Assembly: GCF_947179165.1 (NCBI RefSeq)
Contig: NC_077247.1
Span: 43,630,935-43,694,934 of the forward strand
Source of the DNA: Solanum dulcamara
Taxonomy: Eukaryota > Streptophyta > Magnoliopsida > Solanales > Solanaceae
DNA length: 64,000 nt
Direction of reading: 5' to 3'
Shown in pieces: positions 14,201 to 27,200 of the stretch. The position numbers were made by a program, and so were the translations under genes. Within the stretch, counting starts at the first letter, position 1, and the number at the start of each line of letters is the position of its first letter. A model generated the notes under the pieces. It did no database searches. It worked only from the letters and a program-made list of their open reading frames with translations, and had not been told where the DNA came from.

Positions 14201-17200
14201 TTAGTACCTCTAAGAAAGATGATTATCCACCGTTAGTCAGTAATGTGGGTAGGCTTGTTTTTTTCTGAAATTGGTAACAGTATATATAAGAAAAAAAACA
14301 CTAAGGTAGTGCTAAACTATATTTACAGCAAAAGAATAGATCAAAAGTGATGTATTATACTTACGGACTATCTAACATATCTACCAGAGAATCTGCACTC
14401 TTTATATGGCTTTCTTTACACCAAAAATAAAACAAAAGAATACAATTCATCTTGACTTTCTGCAGTGAATTGTAGTATCTTAAAAAAATTCTTGAATTCC
14501 TCTCTTTCCATAATGTCAATTTTCATGGATATAACAGTCTGCAGATTAATATTTAACTTTCATATTAAAGGGTTGGCAAGTTTGCGTGTTTGTTGTACTT
14601 TGGAATTTTTTTTAGACATGTAAACAAAGAATTTTGAGTTTATGAATAAGAGGACTGTACTGTAACATCAGCCTATCAGTGATTTTTCATATTGCTTTGG
14701 TTTCCGACCTAGGTCCTTTTCCACTACCCCTCTAAAAAAATATACAAAGAATTATGATGCCCTCTGCTGCTCCAAAGCAGAGTACTATAAATATTTTTGT
14801 TCTCTCTCCCGAGATTTCTTTTCTGCTGTTGCTTGCTTACATTTATGACATTGACTGAACTCCAAGTCTTAGGTTTTATCTAAGTAACAAACAAGAAGAA
14901 ACAAACTCCCCTCCACCTGCACTATGTTTTAATGTTATGCTGGGTGGTAAATAGGACTTTGATTCCTCAAATTTTGATTTCAATCAACTGGGAATTTCAG
15001 ATTATAGAGTTTGTTTCAGTCTTAGTGGGTGTTAGCAGTGAAGCTGCTGAAAAGGAGTTGATTCGGCTTGGTGCTGTTAAGTGCATCCTAGAATTGTTTT
15101 TTGAGTAAGTGTTCCTTATAATTATTATGTTACTATATTATCAATAACCTTCTGATTTCTGTTACTTGGTATAGTGTCTAGGTATCTGATGTCTGTTACT
15201 TTGGTATTGAATCTAGGTATCCATACAACAACTTTTTGCATCATCATGTTGAGGCTATAATAATTTCGTGCCTAGAGAGTAAGAATATTCAATTTGTTGA
15301 ACATCTTCTTAGAGACTGTAATCTTCTCGTGAAAATTCTCGAAGCGGAGAAGAACTCAGCTCTTGCTGCTGATCCATCCAAGGTATTAATCAAAATTTAG
15401 GTGTCAAAACATCCCCCCCCCCCCCCCCCCCAGCACACACACACACCCCTCTTTTTTTCCCCTTTTCCGAAATCTTGGGCTGTAGATGTTGAAGTCGTTG
15501 GTCATTAAGTTTTTTAATGTGGATGCAGCCAACGGCTTCTGTTGAGGGAAGATCCCCACCCAGGATTGGAAACATTGGGCATGTGACACGAATAGCTAAC
15601 AAACTTGTTCAACTAGGGAGTAACAATAATGGGATACAGTCGCGTCTGCAGGTATTTGCGATCTCTGTTTTTATGTGTTATCATTTCTTTCTGTTTGTTA
15701 TTGTAATTCTTCCAATTTGAATCGGACCTGTTTTACTATGCTATTCAGCCACACAAGGCACAAGGATGTCTGCGCTTCGAGTAGCTGAATTTTGCTTTTG
15801 ATAAATAGAGATTTCTCAAGGTCCATTCTGGCAGTTGCTAAAAAATACTAATATGATGCATTTTCATCAAGTGGTGCAATCAGGGAAAGTAATGAGAAGC
15901 ATGACACTATTGAATAGGGATAGAGGGAGTGATAGAGTTTTCACAAGTGACTTCTCTAACTTTGTTGGGTCTCTTATGTGTTTTTCGTTGGTCATTCCAG
16001 AAGTTGCTCTTCTCATACTACCTGGTAGTGTAATAGATGTTCAATCAACTACTCCTCAATCCCAAACTAGTTGGGATCGATTATATGAATCCTCAATGTT
16101 CATTCTGGCATTCTGCTCTATTTGAGCCCATTTCATTCCAATACGAAGTAATGTCTTTTAAGGCAAAAGAGTCACCAAATCCCTCATGCACATTGATATG
16201 CAAGTCTCGATGCAGATTAAGGAGTCTTAAGAAAAATACCAAACCTAATGTAAGCATATCAACAATTAAACTTTATTTCCAACTAGTTGGTATTGCATAT
16301 ATGAATCCTTTATATGAGAGATTCTAACTCTCTCTGTATGATTTTAGGTATACCTCCTCTCGTAGCGCCTTTAATCATTATAGTGTTGCACCTAGATTGC
16401 TGTACGTATGGAGGTTTACATACGACATAATGAAAATCATCTTAGACAACTTTCTCTGATTTTATCCTTTGCTTGCTATTTGCACCTTGTGGCAATGTTT
16501 TTGTATTTTCAATCTTGTATTGCCGCACATCCATCTTAGGATATATATTTTTATGACATCCATCTTGTGAGACCCAACATTCGATAACATATATACAACC
16601 ATTCTATAAAACTTGTGTTTGTCAGGTAGCTTTCTATTGCATACACTGGTGTTGTGTTCCACCATTTCAACCATCCTGTTTTAGTTGATGTGTCACATCC
16701 TGATTGTCACGCCTTCTCCTAGAAGCCTCTGCGTAGATTTACAAATTTGTTGCATTAGGCGCTACATTCTCATGGTAGTTTACTTATGTTGCTAGGAGAA
16801 GTTTGACTGGCGGAAAGCTATGTGTTTGGGAATTTAATGTTGAGGTGATTCCTTTTCTTGTTTCTCTTAGGTTACCTACAAAGTTTCTCTAATACCTAAT
16901 CGTATTTCTTAACACAACTTCTTTTCGGTTAAATTTCATGGGTGGTACGTGGACGATTGATTTATTGCACTGTAGTACCTAAAGTAAGTAGGTAGTAGTG
17001 TGTTGTCTTGCTAACCGTCCATAGTAGTAATCCTGGTATTGCTTCTGTAGTTTCTTGTCACCTCAATTTTTGTTACTATTTGTTGTTTCTTGTACTTCGA
17101 TTATCATATTATTTTGTTGTAGTGACTGTTCAGAATGCTTTGTTATGCTTTCTTTCGTTTATTTTTTTATACTGCTTTGGACTGTTTTTCTTTGAGTTGA

Positions 17201-20200
17201 GGGTCTATCGGAAACAACCTCTCTACCTCCGCGGTAGGTACCCTCCCCAGACCCCACTTTGTGGGACCACATTCTTCTCATGTAGAAAAACAATTTCCAG
17301 TACAAAATATGCACACAAATTATCAAAAAGATCCAACTCACCTACTTACCTACTTTTTAAGATCTATTTACCCATTACCTAAACTATGACCACATTATTA
17401 TAATTTGTATAATGTATTACCTATACTTATTTAGTCTATAAGTACTAAGAAATTACATTGTCCTCTGATGGAGTGATTTTCAATCGACCATTAGGAAAAA
17501 ATCTCCACTCTTTTGGGGATTATCATCTTGGGTACCTTGAGGTTAATTTCAAAATGCCTTTTATTATCTAGAGAATTTACCTACTTGCGTCAAGTCTTTC
17601 TCTTCTATTTAATTGTTATTTTTAGTGCAGTTTCACTTTAGTGATTTGATATGGTCAAATTTCCTATCCGCATTAGTTTGCGAGGTCATTATTGATTGCC
17701 TCAGATATGTATCAAGTAGGATCCCTTTGTAGTTCCTTTTATGCTCGACTTCTGCAAATTCTTTTATCAAAAAGTTACCTTATGTAAATTCCTTGTCCTA
17801 AATGCAAGTACTTTTTGGCAGGAGAATAGTGAATGGATTGATTGGCAGACAAATATCCTTCAAAAACGGAATGCTGTGGAAAATGTTTTCCAGTGGGCTT
17901 GTGGGTGAGTGCCTTATTTGCCTGCTATCAATTTGTGCTGGTTAGTATTTCCAGGGGGGTGGGGGATTGCTTTAGAGTAAGTAAATTACCTGCAGAGAAG
18001 AAGGTATGCACAAGGGATAGTGATGAAAATATGAAGATATTAGGTAGATTCATGTCATGTCATACCATGACTGCATTACCAGGATTATGAAATACTTGAG
18101 AACTGGAATTGTGTAGTCCAGTGTTGTGCTTCTCCTTTTGTTCGTTAATTCAGGAGATGTATCAATCAAATACGACTGCCCCCCTCCCCTTGCTACCTAT
18201 AGTCGATTATTATGTGTCTTCTTCTTACTAGCGGCCAATACCTGTGGGGGACCACTCATTACATCCATTCTATACTAATGATATTTTTTCATCTTTTCAT
18301 TGGATTGATCATGATTGTAGTTTGTTAATTTTTTTTTTAATATTTACCTTTATTCCATGTAACTTCTCTCAGGAGACCCACATCACTGCATGACCGAATG
18401 AGGGACAGTGATGACGATGATTATCAAGATAGAGACTATGATGTCGCTGCTCTGGCAAATAATTTAAGCCAGGCCTTCCGCTATGGAATCTATAACAATG
18501 ATGAACTTGATGAGGTGTTCTTCATACCTTAACAAAAGACAACATGTTTGTGCATTTCTTGATCTCTCTCTATCTTTTAGCATGTAATGGTACAGGCTAG
18601 GTTCCTGTGTTTATAGCTGGAGAAGGTAACGACGAAAGACTTGGAACACTGATAGGTTGTTGGAGAATTGATCTCTGTTATATTTTAGCGTAGTCCTTTC
18701 TTAGAGCTGCCTGCTAAGTGAGATCTTTAGAGATGAAGCAAATGAGCACAGTAAATGTGCTTTTTGATTCATAAAAGTGGCCATACCTTTTGGCATATCT
18801 AATTATTTATACTTGAATTGGAGCGTGTGGTTTGTGGTTTTATCTGCAAGTCCCAATCACAGGAATGTTCAGAATCCATGGTTGAATTTTTGACTGTAAA
18901 AAGCCTCTGCTGAAAATGGTATAAGATCCACAGTTCAATATAGATGTAGCAGGGTTAGACCGAGGGTCCTGGAATCTGTAGCAGCATTTTGTAACTGTTA
19001 TATGGTCATGGAAAAATAGCCTAGATGTAGTAGGTTAAGACAGAAACCTGTGAGGCTAAAATGAATTTTATCCTGTCAATAGCATAGAATAGTCTTCCTA
19101 ATTCTGTCATAATTAGGAATATTGGTATTTAGGTAATCTTCCTTATTAAATGACTTATTTCATTTGTAGTTTAAATAAACCTTATTTCAAGTAGCCTAAA
19201 CTATGGAGCACTCTGTATATTGTATGCAACCAATATAATACAAGTTCCATCTTCTTTTTCTTCTCCTTTTTTTAACAGTGCCAATAATGGATGCCTTGAT
19301 TTTGCTTCTTTTTTGGGTTTTTCTTGTTCTAAACCTTTTTTTATTCAACTTCATCTTTAATCTTTACATATCAGTTTTTTAAGCACATGGTCATTAAGTA
19401 TATTATTATCAAATCATGTACTCAAGAAAGACTTTATCTGCGTGCAGGCTCGTGGTTCGCTTGAGCGGGATGATGAGGTAACTGTCGAGGTTTAATTTTA
19501 ATCCTTCAGTGATTGCTTAGTTAATGAGATATACAAAATGTCTGCTACCATACTTCTAGGCTGTTTGTGCATATGCTCGAGAGAGAGTACAAGGCCCACC
19601 TTCTCTCCTTCACATCCACTTTAGCAGCTCTCAAAATTGTTATCGGGTCATATTCACTTTCATCTCTACATTGCAAGTCTGATTTTAGAAGCATATTTTT
19701 ATTCACATTTATGAAATGGGTCTTCATATAGCGTAAGATATACAGAGCATTTATTTTAGCCGGTCCAACTAATTTGTGATTGAGGCATAGTTGATTGATT
19801 GATTGGTATCATTCTGCATAATGGTGATCATTACATAAAGTTAAGTCAATTTGTAATTCAGGCCACCTCTGCTCCACTTTCAATACTGATCTTCCCTTTA
19901 GTTCAATGTGGCTAACAGGAACTTCCCTTTGGTCATTAGCAATACTTCCAATAACTCCCTCCGTCCCAAATTGCTTGTCACATTTCCTTTTTTGAGGTTC
20001 AAACTATATAAACTTTAATCAACATTCTAAGATGTATTTTTTCACCATATTGATATTAGAAGAAATGCAACTTATCATACTTTTCATATAGTTTATGAAT
20101 CTATAAATTTTAATTGTAAAATATTTAATTAATCTAATTCAATTTAGCTCCGATGATTAGTCAAATTGACTGTCGAAAAGGATTAGATGGTGAGTATTTT

Positions 20201-22085
20201 GGGACGGAGGGAGTAGTTCTTAAGTCATCTATTAGATTTTCAAAATACCTATATTGCCCTTAGTTTTTGATTGCTCTAAAGGCGGTTAGTTATCTGTGCG
20301 TACTTAGTTTATTATTTTATTAATTAAATGAACATGTCTTTTGTGATGGAAGGATCTTTTGTGTTGGAAGGATGAAGAGAGATAATATTGCATGTGGAAA
20401 TATCTAATGGACTTTTCTTGCAACCTGATATGTCCACCTTGTCACATCTTATAATATGTCTTAAAGAAGTAGACCCTACAAATGACTTACAAGGATAATC
20501 TCATGCACAGTGTTGTTGTATCCTTTTAGCTTTGAGCTTGGAGCATTTGTATAAATCTTTTTAAAATTCTCATAAAGGGCATGTATAACAGTTTTGAGAT
20601 GATGGTCGATTTTGTAACCGTCACTTGTGTGCTTTTTTTCTCCTTCGAGAAATTTCAATAGCATATTTCCACTTTATTCTTTCTTTTGGTAAATTCTCCT
20701 ATTTAATATTAATTATGTTGTCATGATCAATGTCGCTAAGGCTGACATCATGAAGCCCTCTTGATCCTAAAGCTTGGTGAAGCGCAGGTTGGGTGCTTTG
20801 GCTAGCTTAGATGACCTTTTAGTGCGGCAGCCAAGGTGCTAGGGCCTATGCTTCATCACCATGGCTCTGGCTTTAAGAGGACCATACTAGACAATAAAAA
20901 TATAGTTTGCGAAGTAGTAGATTGATTGCTAAGAAAACTTTATGAATGGAGTTGAGTGATTATGACTACAAAATTAGTGAAATCTGGTATGTCATTAAAA
21001 CTTAACACTGCATCTCTACATCTAATCAGAACTTAAAATTTATGTTTTGAACTTCAGTGACCTGATTTTTGCTTCATATACTTTATTTTAGTCTTTTCAA
21101 TTCTTTAATCCAGATAATTGATGTGCGTGTTTATATTTTTTTTTCTTCATTAGGCTCTCTTCTCTGAACCTAATTGTGCTTTGTGCTTAAAGTCTCGGTA
21201 GTCTTTGACGTTGTTTAATGCTTTTTGCCTGTGACAATGTAATCTGTGCCACTTCAGGCAACTCATTTAAACAAACTCTTCTGATTTCCTGTAGGATGTC
21301 TATTTTGATGACGAGTCTGCTGAAGTTGTGATATCTTCACTTCGTTTGGGGGAAGATCAGGAAAGGTGGGTAAAAAAAAGTGTTCAAAATGCTTTTTGTG
21401 TCTCTGTCCTAGTATCATTAGTAACAATAAAGTTACTTATAATTGTTTTTGCAGTGGATCACTTTTTACAAATTCCAACTGGTTTGCTTTTGAGGATGAC
21501 AAAGAGATTCGTGAAGAGTACACTAGCTTGGTTGCTTCTCCCTCACCTAACACTGAAGACACTAATGTTATTCGGCCCAGCATGAATGATGATGCAGCTG
21601 CTGATGTAGATGATGATTTGGCAGACACTGCCACATCTGAACGACCTGAGCCAAAACCAAGTTCTGATCATCCTGCAACCTGTAGTTTGTCTGAGGACTT
21701 GCATCATGCTACAAGTAATGAAGCCATTAAGCCTCCTGAATGGGTTGAATGGCGAGAAAGCTCTGATACAATTGGAACGTCCAATCAAAACTCGGATTCA
21801 CCTGGTGTTGCTGATGTGGTCGGACCTCCTTTACCTAATGGCGACATCAAAAAGGAATCAGAAGCTCCAAAGGATACTATTCATTCAAAAGAAGAAAATG
21901 CTCATATTCCACCCACTAACGGGTGCACCAGTAATGTGGAAAAAGATTCTGAAGGATCATCAGGTGATACCTCACAGCCTCCAGAAACAGGTGGGAGCCA
22001 AAGTGCTAGCAATCCTAGTTCTGGTACTATGGAGAAGCCCCCTACTGGAACGATAGGATTATCTAGTGGAGAAACCAAGAAGTGA
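5226..22085 (+). CDS. SAPS-domain protein, putative regulatory subunit of protein phosphatase 6 (5' end outside window)
   Basis: Joined exons: 5226-5329, 6894-6980, 7125-7200, 7306-7380, 7814-7867, 8320-8379, 8463-8579, 10976-11070, 11190-11392, 12489-12586, 15001-15104, 15217-15382, 15529-15651, 17822-17904, 18373-18514, 19448-19477, 21295-21365, 21455-22085. All joins are GT-AG and keep one open frame of 772 codons plus stop. The helical-repeat SAPS domain fills roughly the first 500 residues (motifs LDELLDEDEIIQECK, LLRKTSPFMNYV, ANAAETLCAITRYAPPG). An acidic segment follows (DRMRDSDDDDYQDRDYD), then a disordered Ser/Pro/Glu-rich tail. Family members bind PP6-type catalytic subunits; in Arabidopsis the SAPS-like proteins work with FyPP1/3 and PP2A A-subunits on PIN auxin carriers. 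The initiator exon, normally about a dozen residues, was not found and probably lies left of the window. Introns are long and rich in transposons. Confidence 0.93.
5756..6006 (+). repeat. Duplicated 100-bp intron segment
   Basis: The stretch 5756-5855 (starting cacagtgcttggattttc) is repeated at 5910-6006 with small differences. The DNA between the copies contains a partial third copy of the central part (tatagactgtaaag). It lies in the intron between exons 5226-5329 and 6894-6980. Confidence 0.85.
6180..6420 (+). mobile_element. tRNA-derived SINE
   Basis: The left end looks like a tRNA gene with pol III promoter boxes: an A-box-like ggcccagtggtttggg near 6190 and a B-box-like ggtctcaagttcgaaacc at 6230-6247. 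A tRNA-unrelated body follows, ending in an A-rich tail at 6416-6427. Flanks resemble each other loosely (ttgcattctgatt before, ttgcgtctgatca after), which would be a diverged target duplication. Exact family not assigned. Confidence 0.7.
8047..8104 (+). repeat. 29-bp tandem duplication in intron
   Basis: Two back-to-back copies of a unit beginning gtgttcgcctgttgtcaatt, at 8047 and 8076. Confidence 0.9.
9025..10091. mobile_element. Mutator-like MITE or foldback element nested in the Harbinger-like element
   Basis: The left end (ggaacccatcggcaacct near 9028) and the complement of the right end form imperfect terminal inverted repeats of about 100 bp. Both arms carry a version of ggcaccaactttcacttag. 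Nine bases at 9016-9024 (ttatatttt) match those at 10092-10100 (ttatctttt) at eight positions, consistent with a 9-bp Mutator-type target duplication. The interior is purine/pyrimidine-rich with no convincing coding. Confidence 0.6.
10110..10230 (-). mobile_element. Au-type SINE, 5' truncated
   Basis: Matches the 3' two thirds of the 57310-57493 SINE in reverse orientation, including gggcagcccggtgcact and the ctatgcgcagggttcgggg block. The tRNA-like pol III boxes are missing. It is flanked by a perfect 17-bp duplication, tatctttttaaacataa (10093-10109 and 10231-10247). It inserted at the right edge of the Mutator-like element and so is the youngest layer of the nest. Confidence 0.88.
10340..10380. 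repeat. C-rich tract
   Basis: Runs of C interrupted by T and A at about 10360-10380, inside the Harbinger-like element. Confidence 0.8.
12587..15000. other. Large intron without recognised element
   Basis: Intron of the SAPS-domain gene. No coding exon was found. Parts at 13,080-13,990 look like a degraded DNA transposon (ataagacataagtacaccc near 13163 and a loosely mirrored ggggtgtattatccc near 13970), but borders could not be fixed. Confidence 0.4.
15412..15447. repeat. Poly(C)/(AC) tract in intron
   Basis: About 20 consecutive C followed by CA dinucleotides, just downstream of the splice donor at 15383. Confidence 0.95.
16040..16110 (-). mobile_element. RTE-like LINE 3'-end fragment
   Basis: Reverse complement of the conserved LINE tail, with cccaaactagttgggatcg near 16060. 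The same tail appears on the plus strand at 19755 and 27180. Confidence 0.6.
16330..16680 (-). mobile_element. RTE-like LINE reverse transcriptase C-terminal fragment
   Basis: The minus-strand translation at 16462-16674 keeps KFYRMVVY and LRWMCGNTRL, matching the region around 2490-2640 of the left-hand LINE. Heavily mutated, inside the 15652-17821 intron. Confidence 0.75.
17085..17285 (+). mobile_element. RTE-type LINE 3'-UTR fragment
   Basis: Contains the gagggtctatcgg and ccccagaccccactttgtgg signatures found at the 3' end of the 261-3264 LINE. Severely 5' truncated. Confidence 0.7.
19755..19808 (+). mobile_element. RTE-like LINE tail fragment
   Basis: Conserved tail with tttgtgattgaggcatag, ending in short ttga repeats. 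Only about 55 bp remain. Confidence 0.55.
19954..20214. mobile_element. Stowaway-like MITE
   Basis: Perfect short inverted ends: ctccctccgtccca at 19955 and tgggacggagggag at 20200-20213. AT-rich interior, about 260 bp, no coding. Inside the 19478-21294 intron. Confidence 0.8.
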
Positions 22086-22580
22086 AGTGTGGGACTAATG
22101 TGAATTCTTGATGTGCAGTTGCGGGAGAGAAAACCCAGCACTTTTGCCATTGACCTGGTGCACCGATGAGAGTCTCAGCTCTTGCTGCCGGCTGGGACTA
22201 ATATGAGGTTTTGGAGCCTGATGTATATTACTGGAGCTTAATAGTCGACTTAGCCACAAATGATTCTTTCCTCAACTCATAGGTTAAAGAGTGCTCTTTC
22301 TTTCTTTCTTCTCACTTGTTAAAAGCCTTTAGTGCAGGTGATTCAGTAGATCATACTTAATTTATTATTAACACAGTTCTGCCTCTAGATGTGTCCAAAC
22401 TGCTAAAGGAAGTTGTATGCAGTACAAGTTGAAAGGATCTTGTTTTTACATCTCTCATTTATCATTCATTGCCAATTAGTGCCCATGTTTGGTGAAGTAT
22501 AAGGTCTATTGATCTCAGTCTTCATTGACAACCAGGTTATGTTTGATACATACACAGCATTCCAGTGCAGGTTCCCAGTT

Positions 22581-22586
22581 AATAAA
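22581..22586 (+). promoter_or_regulatory. Candidate poly(A) signal of the SAPS-domain gene
   Basis: AATAAA about 500 bp after the stop codon at 22083-22085. Plausible end of a long 3' UTR; not proven. Confidence 0.4.
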
Positions 22587-22739
22587 GATGTTGCGATTGA
22601 TTCTGTAGCTCCCAGCCTCCCACCGTACTCTTCTCACTAAAGTTTGATGTCAATATATTATGAGCTTTTTTGACTTCTCTACATGACTTCTGTCTATTTG
22701 TTATGTTGAAATTTCTCAATTTCAAGTTGATTATATCGT

Positions 22740-24180
22740 AGATTCGGTCAAGTTGCTTATAGAAGGCCGACTCAGAACCCTGCTGCAGGTACCAACACGG
22801 CCCTTTTGCTACTCAAACAGCCAGTATACTTTCCAGTTCAAACTAAAGGAACAACCCACCAGAAGGGCATACCTCAAGGGGCCCCAATCTCTCCCGGCAA
22901 AGATTTATCTGCGCGAAGCCGACAAAGAAAAATGCAGGAAAGGAAATGGTTCGTGATCTCATGCGCATACATTAGGTAGTCCAAAAAATGTAGGGTATAT
23001 TTCACATAGTTAACGTATCATTTGATAATTTTCACAACTTAGCGATGTAAACACAAGCTCGTCCTAACAGACAAGGCCACAGGACAGTTTAAATAAATAA
23101 CCTTCGTGCATTTGAACACTTGGGTGGGGTATGCATTTTAGAGAAAACAGAAACGAAGAGTTAGATCTCCACTTATCCCTATAAATTAAAATGGAGTTAC
23201 TAGGCAACAACGTTCAACCTATATGTATAGTCATTCAAGGCCTAAAAAAGGACAAGTTTATTAGTGTTTTCTATTTTTTATTTTACTTAGCTTATTTGTG
23301 TCACATGATTTTTGAGCACTTTTTCTTCAAAACCTTTACATGACCCTCTCTAATGACCTAGAAAAACAGTATATATAGAGTCATCATGATCCAAGCCATT
23401 CTTTAGCACAGCCGTAGCATATCCACCCTAAGCATTAACTAACAAGAATATATTTAACACTTTCAGTTTGAATAAACATGTTATATATACTATTCCATAG
23501 TATTGATTATGTAATTAGAATTATTGACATATCCTAATCCTAGTTTGATTATTTTTTTAAAAAAAAAGAGTTAGTGGTAATAAAAAATCCACCCAAATTA
23601 TAACTTTTTGCAAACTTTATACCTTAACTATTTATTGTTTCATTTCTTACCTAAGCTATCAATCTCTTTGTTTAAAAATATGTCTTGATATTGATTTGGA
23701 CTATATGTGTTTGTTGTTGATTGAGTAATTTCTTTCCAAAAGAGACAAAAAATAGGTGATTTCTTCCGTATGTTCTTGCTTTGGTGGATAGAGTTATCTA
23801 ATACATATTGTTGGTGGAAGGTATTACGTATTTTGTGAAATTAGTCGAGATGTGCAAAAATTGTCGTGGACACCACAGTCATTAAAAAATAATAATATGT
23901 GGCCAACTTAGTAGTATGATGTGTTTTAATACAAAATAACTGGTTATTTAAATCGATTTTAAAAAATAATGAAAAGTTGACATAGAAAACTAAAAAAAAA
24001 AAAAAAAATGTGTTTTTGACTACTAACGGAAAAAAAATAAAAAAAACATGAAATATTTGGGACCAAAGTAGTAATATATTGCAATAAAGAGTGAAATGCC
24101 ACTTTTTTCACAGAGGTCCTTTGGGTATATCAAAATCCCAACTTCCACCCAATTAAACCCCAATTTCCACCGAACTTTGT
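22740..24180. other. Intergenic region with a GC-richer block
   Basis: Mostly AT-rich and unassigned. The block 22745-22960 is clearly richer in G and C than its surroundings and has an open plus-strand frame of 67 codons (22753-22956). I recognise no protein in either strand and do not call it a gene. The rest, up to the DRT111-like gene, shows only A/T runs. Confidence 0.4.
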
Positions 24181-24218
24181 AATCGTCATTTTAGAATCTC
24201 CGATTAGTTCCAGTCACA

Positions 24219-27200
24219 ATGCTCGGCGGCTTGTACGGTGATCTTCCACCGCCGTCGTCCTCCGGCGACGATGATAAGCCAACCAACGCCACCACAGCTA
24301 ATGTGTGGTCCAGCAGTGCTAAGATGGCTCCTTCAGCCCTTCGCAAACCCTTCGCCCCACCCCAAACACTTCTTCGACCTCAGCCGAAGCCCAAACCGCA
24401 GCCTTCAGTAACTCCGAAACCCCATCCCTCGATCCCCCTAGACGAGAACACTAATCCAAACCCCACCTTCACAACAACGTCTTTTCAACCAGCCCTGGTG
24501 GCTGTTACCAGCAGCGTATTAGAAGAATACGACCCGGCTCGGCCGAACGACTACGAAGATTATCGGAGGGAGAAGAAGAGGAAGCAAATGGAGGCTGAGG
24601 TGAGGAGAGAGTTGGAAGAAAGAGAGAGGAAGGAGAGGGAGAGGGAGAGGGAGGAGAAGGAGAAGAGAGAAAAAGAGAGAGAATTGAATATTTCAGGCGA
24701 GGAGGCGTGGCGGCGGAGGGCGGCAATGAGTGGAGGAGGAGGAGGCAGTGCTCCCCCACGGTCTCCGTCGCCACCATCAGGGAATGAGTTTAGTATTGGG
24801 AGATCAGAGAGTGGGGGTTTGGGATTGGGAGCTGAAGGGAAGATGACAGCTGCACAAAGGATGATGGCTAAGATGGGATGGAAGGAGGGTCAGGGACTTG
24901 GGAAGCTGGAACAAGGAATTACAACTCCATTGATGGCTAAGAAGACTGATAAGAGAGGTGGGGTTATAGTGGCTAGTGAAGCAAAGCAGCAGCAGCAACA
25001 ACAACAGCAGCAGCCACCTGAAAAGAAGGTTAAGAGTGTGAATTTCAATATGCCCCCAACAAGGGTCGTGCTGCTTAAGAATATGGTATGGATTGTTGAG
25101 ACGTTCTATTAACTTATTTATTTGTTCTGTTTGATTTGAGATTTTACTGTATGAGCTTGTTTAGCTGCATAATTAAAGATGGTTTCTTGATAGAATAGTT
25201 TCTTTCATATAGTTAAGTTGCTTTCATTTTTTTGGACTTTGACTTAGTTTTGCACTTAGTGCAAGTAGTTTTCTGCGGCTCAGGTATGTTATGAATCAAA
25301 GTCGTTCCCACCGAGGAAAATGAAGCAGAAAAAATCTTTTTTTTTTCATGATTTCTAACCAACACACCTGTTAATGTTGCTTTATTTTTTGGCACGTAAA
25401 AATGAAGTTCTCAGCCATGCCATTGAGAATAGTGTTTTAAATCTGGGCTCCACCTAATAAAATTATTTACCTCATTTTAAAAAAATAAAGAATTTGGCAT
25501 CCACCTTAATCAATCTTTCTAATATAGCAGAGGAGTTACCATTCTGCCTTTGTTATCAGAAACAAGTTTTTGATTGGTTATGTAGATGAACTCATCTAAG
25601 GTCCAATATTTGGTAGGGAGTGTTTCTGATTGTTTATTTATTAGGTGATGGGTGTTAGAATGTTAACAGTTCATTGTTGAATTTGTGTTTCTAGAGGCAG
25701 TCATGTGAAAAGGTGTTATGTTTAATTGGCTATAGAACAATGTTCATTCTTCTGACATTTGTTAGGTCTTGAGAGCCAGTATGCAACTCATATACTTTGA
25801 CAAGTTATTTAATTGTAGTAGCTAAATGTACTTGGATTCACTCACAGATCCTTTTTCTTTATAAGGTCCACTGACTGATCTTTATGATAGTGTACTGAAC
25901 CTGTTAAACTGATTTACCTATGTATATTGTACTATGTGGACTTTTTAGCCTTGTTTTATGCGATCTATAGGTTCTTTTTTTAAAAGCGAAAATGACCAAT
26001 TAGTCTTATGTTTTCTTTTGCAGACTTTGTGCCTAACAAAATATTTTGGGGTCTAACAATAAGTACTACTGGTTGCTAAGGAAACTACTGAGTACTAATA
26101 TAATTTTTGATTGTTATTTATCAATCTTTAACGATTGCCTGATAAGTGAAATACTAAAGTAGCTAATTAGAGCATTATCCACTTCTGCCCATCATTTTCT
26201 GTTGGCATTGGCTACTTAAAACATCTACTCAGAAATGCATTCATGCATCAGCTAATTGTAATATTCAAATGAACTAACACATCATTCTTGTGTAGTTGTG
26301 TTCAATAAGAGGAATTTTGTCTTTGTTTTGGCAATTCAAGTAGACACTGGGCCCAAATGCAGCATGATATCTCCTTGCATAATGCATTTTGGTTCAATTG
26401 AGTTATTCTGACTTTATCACATTACACCAAGGGGGATCCATTTTTCCTAGATATAGAACGTTTTTTCTCCTTTAAGGTTTCATGGTGTGCTGGTTTTTAC
26501 CAATATCTTCATTAAAGAAGGCACAGCCCTTGACTTATCAAAACAAGAAGGTACAACTCTTGATTTAACTTCTATTCTTGTGATTCTAAGTATCTCTCCA
26601 CTACACTCTAGGGTTCAAAATATGATCAATTGTTCTGCTCATTGGGGAAGTCTAGTGAATGGACCAAGGGGTTAGGTTGACTCAAACTTCTCTAGCTTGT
26701 ACGGTTGTTTGGTTTGGGGACAGGATACACACGCATATGATACCTTCAGGTTATAGATGGTATTACAATGCGGAGGAAGGAGATATAGGCCTGATATTGG
26801 AAGGATCGTAATGCTGGGTGATGGTGACTTTGGTTGCAATGAGAGAATTAAGGTGAATTGTATCCGAAGAATTGTGGATGGTTTGGATATATGTATCCTT
26901 TGTTTAATTAATGGGGTATAAATTGTATTAATCTATTAAACAAAATTGTAAAGTAATATGACCAAATTTAGTTTAAAAAATTATGTGGAATGAGGGGAAG
27001 ATGTACTAGGGTGGAGACATACTATGAGGTGGTCGGATGTTGGTGGCAATAAGGTGGAAGGTTGGAACTCAGAGCGCATTAGGTTAAGCTAACCTTTGGG
27101 GTTGAATGTCTCCCTTATAAGTGGGTTAATGGCCGCTGCATTGCTTTATGTGTATTATATTCTTGTTTCTATGGGGAACATGGTTAGTGAGGAGTCATAT

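Noticed and set aside
21366..21454. Start of the 239-codon frame as an independent gene
   Set aside because: This part is an intron of the SAPS-domain gene (donor gtgggt at 21366, acceptor at 21454); the frame continues into the true last exon.
24505..25004. Minus-strand frames opposite the first DRT111 exon
   Set aside because: Shadow frames opposite a well-supported exon, with compositions caused by the GAGAGA-rich coding.
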